NCBI GenBank assembly: GCA_004555265.1
Contig: SFIQ01000043.1
Coordinates: 1 to 8,065 of the forward strand
Direction: 5' to 3'
Origin: Ruminococcus sp.
GTDB lineage: Bacteria > Bacillota > Clostridia > Oscillospirales > Acutalibacteraceae
DNA: 8,065 nt
Position numbers and translations under genes: made by a program. This document shows, piece by piece, positions 4,891-8,065 of this stretch. Every line of letters begins with the position of its first letter. Position 1 is the stretch's first letter. The notes under the pieces were generated by a model. That model saw only the letters and a list, made by a program, of their open reading frames with translations. It was not told the origin of the DNA and did not search any database.

Positions 4891-5376
4891 ATGGGTTTTA
4901 TTGAATCGTATAAACATCTTGAAAAATTATGCGGCGAAGTATTAAATGACGATAGGCGTATATCCGCTTATATTGATGAAATGATAAATACTCCCCGTGG
5001 TTCTTATCTTGTAAGAGGTTGGGATGACGACTTAAAACAACTGAAACACTACCGTTGGGTTAGAAACCAAATAGCACATGAACCTGATTGCACCGAGCAA
5101 AATATGTGCGAACCGAGTGATACTGAGTGGCTTGACGATTTTTATTCGCGCATAATGAATCAAACCGATCCTCTCGCTTTGTATTCAAAAGCCACCAAAC
5201 CTCGCCCGGCTCAAAAATCGGCACAAGCACATAAACCGGAATCGCCTACATACACATATTCTCAGCCGACTGCTAATCATAAGAAATCATCCCCAAAGGT
5301 TGCCGGTTGTATGACATTTTTAGTAGGTATTCTAATTATTGTAGTTGCAATCGTTTTAATGTCAAAAATACTATAA
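4891..5376 (+). CDS. Small membrane-anchored protein with a HEPN-like RNxxxH motif
   Basis: The product is 161 residues long. The N-terminal domain (about 1-95) is helical and carries KHYRWVRNQIAHEPD, in which R58-N59-x3-H63 fits the Rx4-6H motif, with a polar residue after Arg, that is typical of HEPN RNase domains. A Pro/Ser/Lys-rich linker (about 102-136) leads to one C-terminal transmembrane segment (about 137-157, VAGCMTFLVGILIIVVAIVL), giving a tail-anchored layout. I chose ATG 4891, which has GGAG 8 nt upstream; the frame is open back to 4765, but that part overlaps the HTH gene and is not needed. It is followed by fic after 19 nt. I recognise the sequence as a recurrent Firmicutes type but cannot name the family. 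The HEPN assignment is inferred from the motif and helical context. A non-catalytic membrane protein is possible. Confidence 0.65.
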   Translation: MGFIESYKHLEKLCGEVLNDDRRISAYIDEMINTPRGSYLVRGWDDDLKQLKHYRWVRNQIAHEPDCTEQNMCEPSDTEWLDDFYSRIMNQTDPLALYSKATKPRPAQKSAQAHKPESPTYTYSQPTANHKKSSPKVAGCMTFLVGILIIVVAIVLMSKIL

Positions 5377-5395
5377 TTGATTTTGGAGGTGCGCT

Positions 5396-6001
5396 ATGGC
5401 ACTTGAAAATAAATTAGGTCTGACAAGCTCTGCCGACCTTGCCCGTGAGGAAGAGCGCATCAGCAAGAAAAAGGCTGTTGAACTTTTTGAAAAAGGTATT
5501 TTAGATAATCTTCCCGCCGGCAAGTTTTCTACATTGCAGACAATCCATAAATACCTCTTTAAGGACATTTACAACTTCGCAGGTGAGCTCAGAACCGTCA
5601 ATATTGCAAAGGGCAATTTCCGATTTGCGCCTTTAATGTACTTGCAGGCGGCACTTGAGAACATTGATAAAATGCCGCAGTCGAACTTTGATGAGATAGT
5701 TGAAAAGTATGTTGAGATGAATATCGCCCACCCGTTCCGCGAGGGTAACGGTCGCAGCACCCGCATTTGGCTTGACCATATCTTAAAAAACGAAATCGGC
5801 AAGGTTGTTGATTGGAGCAAAGTGGATAAGGAAGATTATCTGCTCGCAATGGAGCGTAGCCCAATTAAAGATATAGAAATAAAACACCTTTTAAAAGCGG
5901 CACTAACCGATGAAGTCGACAGTCGTGATGTCCATATGAAAGGCATCGACCACAGCTACTACTATGAGGGTTATACAACCTTTAAGACGGAAGAATTGTA
6001 A
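5396..6001 (+). CDS. fic: Fic-family AMP transferase, class III (self-inhibited type)
   Basis: The 201-residue protein has a complete Fic core. The active-site motif HPFREGNGRSTR (112-123) matches HxFx(D/E)GNGRxxR in full: H112 is the catalytic base, E116 a metal ligand, and R120/R123 bind phosphate. A flap hairpin lies around 69-82 (NIAKGNFRFAPL). Fic enzymes usually transfer AMP from ATP to a hydroxyl side chain on a target protein. At the C-terminus S187-YYY-E191-G192 matches the (S/T)xxxE(G/N) inhibitory motif. Its position after the core places it in class III, where the Glu blocks ATP binding within the same protein or oligomer. ATG 5396 has a strong TTGGAGGTG. The 16-nt gap to the second fic gene indicates co-transcription. 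The target is unknown. Confidence 0.92.
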   Translation: MALENKLGLTSSADLAREEERISKKKAVELFEKGILDNLPAGKFSTLQTIHKYLFKDIYNFAGELRTVNIAKGNFRFAPLMYLQAALENIDKMPQSNFDEIVEKYVEMNIAHPFREGNGRSTRIWLDHILKNEIGKVVDWSKVDKEDYLLAMERSPIKDIEIKHLLKAALTDEVDSRDVHMKGIDHSYYYEGYTTFKTEEL

Positions 6002-6017
6002 GAAATGAGGTACAAAT

Positions 6018-7100
6018 ATGCCCGATAAGAATTGGCAATTTGAACTTGAAGAATATATAAGGCAGGGCGAGCCTGAAAGAGCCGAAAAAAGTGAAGCGTG
6101 GCAAACTGCTATCGGCTTGCAGGCGGTTGACGGACTGAAAACCTCTGAATATTTGCTGGATACTGCCAAGGATCACATCGAGGGCAAAATCACCATTGAC
6201 GAGGCTCAAAAGCGTATTCACAGCTATTATGCGCAGAGAACCACCCGTACAGAAATCGAAAACGAAACAAAAGAGGCAGATATTGTATCTGCAAGAATAA
6301 CGAAACTTTTGGGCGAAAAGGCGTTTCAATTTTCTCCTGCCGAGTGGATTACCATTCACCGCAGGTTGTTTGAAGGTGTATTTGACCACGCCGGACAAAT
6401 CCGAAAATACAACATTTCCAAAAAGGAATGGATACTGAATGGTGAAACGGTTATTTACGCCGATTTTAACAGCATAAAAGATACCTTGGATTATGATTTT
6501 GCCACCGAAAAGCAATTTTCCTATGAGGGACTTTCGGTTGAAGCATCGGTAAAGCACCTTGCAAAATTCGCATCGGACATTTGGCAGATTCATCCCTTCG
6601 GCGAGGGCAACACAAGAGCCACCGCCGTGTTTATGATTAAATATATGAAGACCTTCGGTTTTCGTGTCAATAACGATGCGTTCCGTGAAAACTCTTGGTA
6701 TTTCCGTAACGCATTGGTTCGAGCAAACTATAACAATTTGCAAAAAGGCGTCCATTCCACCACAAAGTTTTTGGAATTGTTTTTCTCAAACCTTCTGCTC
6801 GGTACAAACCACGAATTAAAAAATCGTTATTTGCATGTTGATTTTGTGGATGAGAACACTTCCCAAAGTGCCAAAAGCGAAACGCCAAAGTGCCAAATTG
6901 ACACTTTGAAGTGTACTTTAGAAGAACTTGCGGTGTTAGATTTAATAAAAAAGAACCCGTCTGTTAAGCAAACCGAACTTGCAGAACAAACAGGAAAGTC
7001 CGTCAGAAGCATAAAGCGCATTATAGACTCTCTGAAAGAGAAACAATATATCCGTAGAGTTGATGGCAAACGCTACGGCAAGTGGGAAATTTTAGTATAA
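6018..7100 (+). CDS. Fic-family protein with VbhA-like N-terminus and C-terminal winged helix
   Basis: The 360-residue protein has three parts. Residues about 5-72 resemble the VbhA antitoxin domain fused to Fic proteins (AIGLQAVDGLKTSEYL, then HIEGKITIDEAQKRI). The Fic core (about 85-265) contains HPFGEGNTR (192-200), with H192 and E196 present but Thr at the third GNGR position and Ala203 where the second Arg is usual. Residues about 297-360 form a winged helix (VKQTELAEQTGKSVRSIKRI), suggesting DNA binding or autoregulation. In the VbhA-like part the (S/T)xxxE(G/N) motif would align to L34-QAV-D38-G39, so Ser becomes Leu and Glu becomes Asp. A palindrome-derived segment (PKCQIDTLK, about 290-298) forms the linker. 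GAGGT lies 8 nt before the ATG. Fic membership is certain; enzymatic output and inhibition mode are not. Confidence 0.88.
   Translation: MPDKNWQFELEEYIRQGEPERAEKSEAWQTAIGLQAVDGLKTSEYLLDTAKDHIEGKITIDEAQKRIHSYYAQRTTRTEIENETKEADIVSARITKLLGEKAFQFSPAEWITIHRRLFEGVFDHAGQIRKYNISKKEWILNGETVIYADFNSIKDTLDYDFATEKQFSYEGLSVEASVKHLAKFASDIWQIHPFGEGNTRATAVFMIKYMKTFGFRVNNDAFRENSWYFRNALVRANYNNLQKGVHSTTKFLELFFSNLLLGTNHELKNRYLHVDFVDENTSQSAKSETPKCQIDTLKCTLEELAVLDLIKKNPSVKQTELAEQTGKSVRSIKRIIDSLKEKQYIRRVDGKRYGKWEILV
6863..6909. repeat. Direct repeat and near-palindrome inside the second fic gene
   Basis: CCAAAGTGCCAAA occurs at 6863-6875 and again at 6885-6897, 22 nt apart. The second copy continues into TTGACACTTTGA, making a 25-bp near-palindrome (6885-6909) with two mismatched pairs. 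It encodes the linker between the Fic core and the winged helix, a place where extra sequence would be tolerated. A close relative lies at 7164-7188, outside any gene. Confidence 0.65.
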
Positions 7101-7103
7101 TAC

Positions 7104-7159
7104 ATTTACCACAACTACCACTTTGAATGTTATAAAACCTTAAGACGGAAGAATTGTAA
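7104..7159 (+). pseudogene. Decayed duplicate of the 3' end of the first fic gene
   Basis: Aligned by eye, 7104-7159 matches 5945-6001 (the last 57 nt of the class III fic gene, including its stop codon) at 48 of 56 positions with one single-base deletion. The last 22 nt before and including TAA are identical in both. The copied part would encode the inhibitory-motif tail, but substitutions and the deletion destroy it (the Ser becomes Asn and the EG becomes EC). It starts 4 nt after the second fic stop. I read it as a relic of a duplicated or recombined fic gene. Confidence 0.7.
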
Positions 7160-7163
7160 AGTC

Positions 7164-7188
7164 CCAAAGTATCAAATTGACACTTTGG
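7164..7188. repeat. 25-bp near-perfect palindrome upstream of the methyltransferase gene
   Basis: CCAAAGTATCAA (7164-7175), a central A, and TTGACACTTTGG (7177-7188) pair at 11 of 12 positions. It is the same type of sequence as 6885-6909 in the second fic gene. It ends about 120 nt before the methyltransferase ATG, so it could be an operator, but the intragenic copy favours a dispersed repeat. The rest of the gap (7189-7307) shows no further gene and no convincing promoter. Confidence 0.65.
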
Positions 7189-7307
7189 AAGAACATAAAT
7201 CTTATTATCCCGCATATATCTTTTTTCAAGAATTGGCTTACTGAAATCATTGGTGCGAATTTTGTAGATATGTGAGATATATTAATTTTAATCAGGAGTA
7301 AATAAAA

Positions 7308-8065
7308 ATGATACGAATAGCAACAGTTTTCAGTGGAATCGGTGCAGCTGAGCAAGCATTACAGCAACTTGGTATTGAGCACAGAATAGTATTTGCTTGC
7401 GATAATCGCGAGAGATATTTACAACCAACTTTTGAAGAAATAACAAATATACTCGAACACTTTTTGCCAGAATACAGGGAAAGCATATTAAGAATGCTAT
7501 ATGATTCTACTGGAAAGCCTAACAATGTAAAAAAGTCATATTTTGCAAATTATGATATTGATGAATCAAGATGGTTTGAAGACATTAGATTTATAGATGG
7601 GAAGCCATACAAAGGACAGGTTGATTTATTTGTGGGAGGAAGTCCATGCCAAAGTTTTTCCACATACGGCCATAAACGTGGACTTGAAGATGTTCGTGGA
7701 ACGCTTTTTTATGATTACGCAAGGTTGGTTCAAGAAATCCAACCAAAAGCGTTCATTTTTGAAAATGTAACAGGAATGCTAACACACGACCACAAACGCA
7801 CTTGGAAGGTCATAAAAGATACATTTGAAATGCTTAACTATGATATAAAGTACGAAGTATTAAATGCCAAAGATTATAATCTTCCACAACTGAGAAAAAG
7901 GCTTTTTGTTGTAGGGATAAATAGAAAGCTAAAGTGCCCTAAGTATGAATTTCCTAAAACTGTTCCGCTCACTCATAAAAGCACGGAATACTTAGAAGAT
8001 AATATTCCAAACGAGTATTATTTACCCGAAAAAGGATTTAATTTTGTCACCAAAGTTGAACGAAG
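7308..8065 (+). CDS. DNA (cytosine-5) methyltransferase, partial at the right edge
   Basis: The first 252 codons are present and the frame is open to the window end. Motif I is TVFSGIGAAEQAL (6-18), the catalytic motif IV GGSPCQSFS (110-118) with nucleophile C114, motif VI FENV (151-154), and motif VIII QLRKR (194-198) followed by LFVVG. These give S-adenosylmethionine-dependent methylation of cytosine C5 in DNA. The target recognition region and motifs IX and X lie beyond the edge, so specificity cannot be guessed. About 60 residues between motifs I and IV make that interval longer than in M.HhaI. ATG 7308 follows AGGAG by 9 nt. The coding sequence is clearly more A/T-rich than the genes to its left, suggesting separate acquisition. 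It could belong to a restriction-modification system whose nuclease lies to the right, or be an orphan protective methylase. Confidence 0.93.
   Translation, partial: MIRIATVFSGIGAAEQALQQLGIEHRIVFACDNRERYLQPTFEEITNILEHFLPEYRESILRMLYDSTGKPNNVKKSYFANYDIDESRWFEDIRFIDGKPYKGQVDLFVGGSPCQSFSTYGHKRGLEDVRGTLFYDYARLVQEIQPKAFIFENVTGMLTHDHKRTWKVIKDTFEMLNYDIKYEVLNAKDYNLPQLRKRLFVVGINRKLKCPKYEFPKTVPLTHKSTEYLEDNIPNEYYLPEKGFNFVTKVER

Noticed and set aside
5982..6755. 257-codon open frame on the minus strand
   Set aside because: It is fully antisense to the second fic gene, whose domains and ribosome binding site are clear; the antisense product has no recognisable domain.
7101..7241. Extension of the second fic gene beyond its stop at 7098-7100
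   Set aside because: The frame stays open for 47 codons, but it runs through the fic relic and the palindrome; the stop directly follows a natural-looking winged-helix end.
7245..7290. Promoter immediately before the methyltransferase gene
   Set aside because: TTGGTG (7250-7255) and TATATT (7278-7283) are 22 nt apart, too far for a normal promoter; no better pair was found.

Overview
The window looks like part of a mobilizable or integrative element from a Gram-positive anaerobe of the Clostridia type, probably a gut Oscillospiraceae or Lachnospiraceae relative. The assignment rests on strong AGGAGG-type ribosome binding sites, TTGNNN/TATAAT-type promoters, U-tract terminators, and a gene set (MobC, ribbon-helix-helix mobilization protein, RepA-like ATPase, Cys-rich VLP protein, excisionase-type HTH protein) that I associate with elements from these bacteria. 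No tRNA, rRNA, CRISPR array, intact insertion sequence or attachment site is visible.

Layout. (1) 1-2523, minus strand: a mobilization and replication module, read in the order HTH protein (2523-2290), Cys-rich VLP protein (2297-1941), terminator (1928-1906), RepA-like AAA ATPase (1801-731), ribbon-helix-helix mobilization protein (673-410), MobC (285 to beyond the left edge). A long imperfect inverted repeat at 321-380, between the two relaxosome-type genes, is the best oriT candidate. The ATPase gene carries an apparent in-frame 114-bp palindromic insertion. (2) 2524-3086: a mostly non-coding divergent region with several hairpins and three identical AT-rich 12-mers. It may hold the element's replication or control region. 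(3) 3154-4500, plus strand: a stand-alone P-loop ATPase with its own promoter and terminator. (4) 4614-7100, plus strand: a compact operon with gaps of 16-19 nt, encoding an excisionase-type HTH protein, a small protein with an RNxxxH (HEPN-like) motif and a C-terminal membrane anchor, a short class III Fic protein, and a longer Fic protein with a VbhA-like N-terminus and a C-terminal winged helix. (5) 7101-7307: a gap holding a decayed copy of the first fic gene's 3' end and a 25-bp near-palindrome. (6) 7308 to the right edge: a DNA cytosine-5 methyltransferase, cut by the window end and visibly richer in A/T than its neighbours.

How the parts may work together. The left module would process and mobilize the element: relaxosome proteins act at oriT, and the ATPase supports replication or maintenance. 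The right half looks like cargo. Regulator, HEPN-like membrane protein and two Fic enzymes in one operon suggest an uncharacterised toxin-antitoxin or anti-phage unit, next to a modification enzyme that may belong to a restriction system continuing past the window. That functional reading is inference. The domain calls are made by eye from motifs, with no database search.
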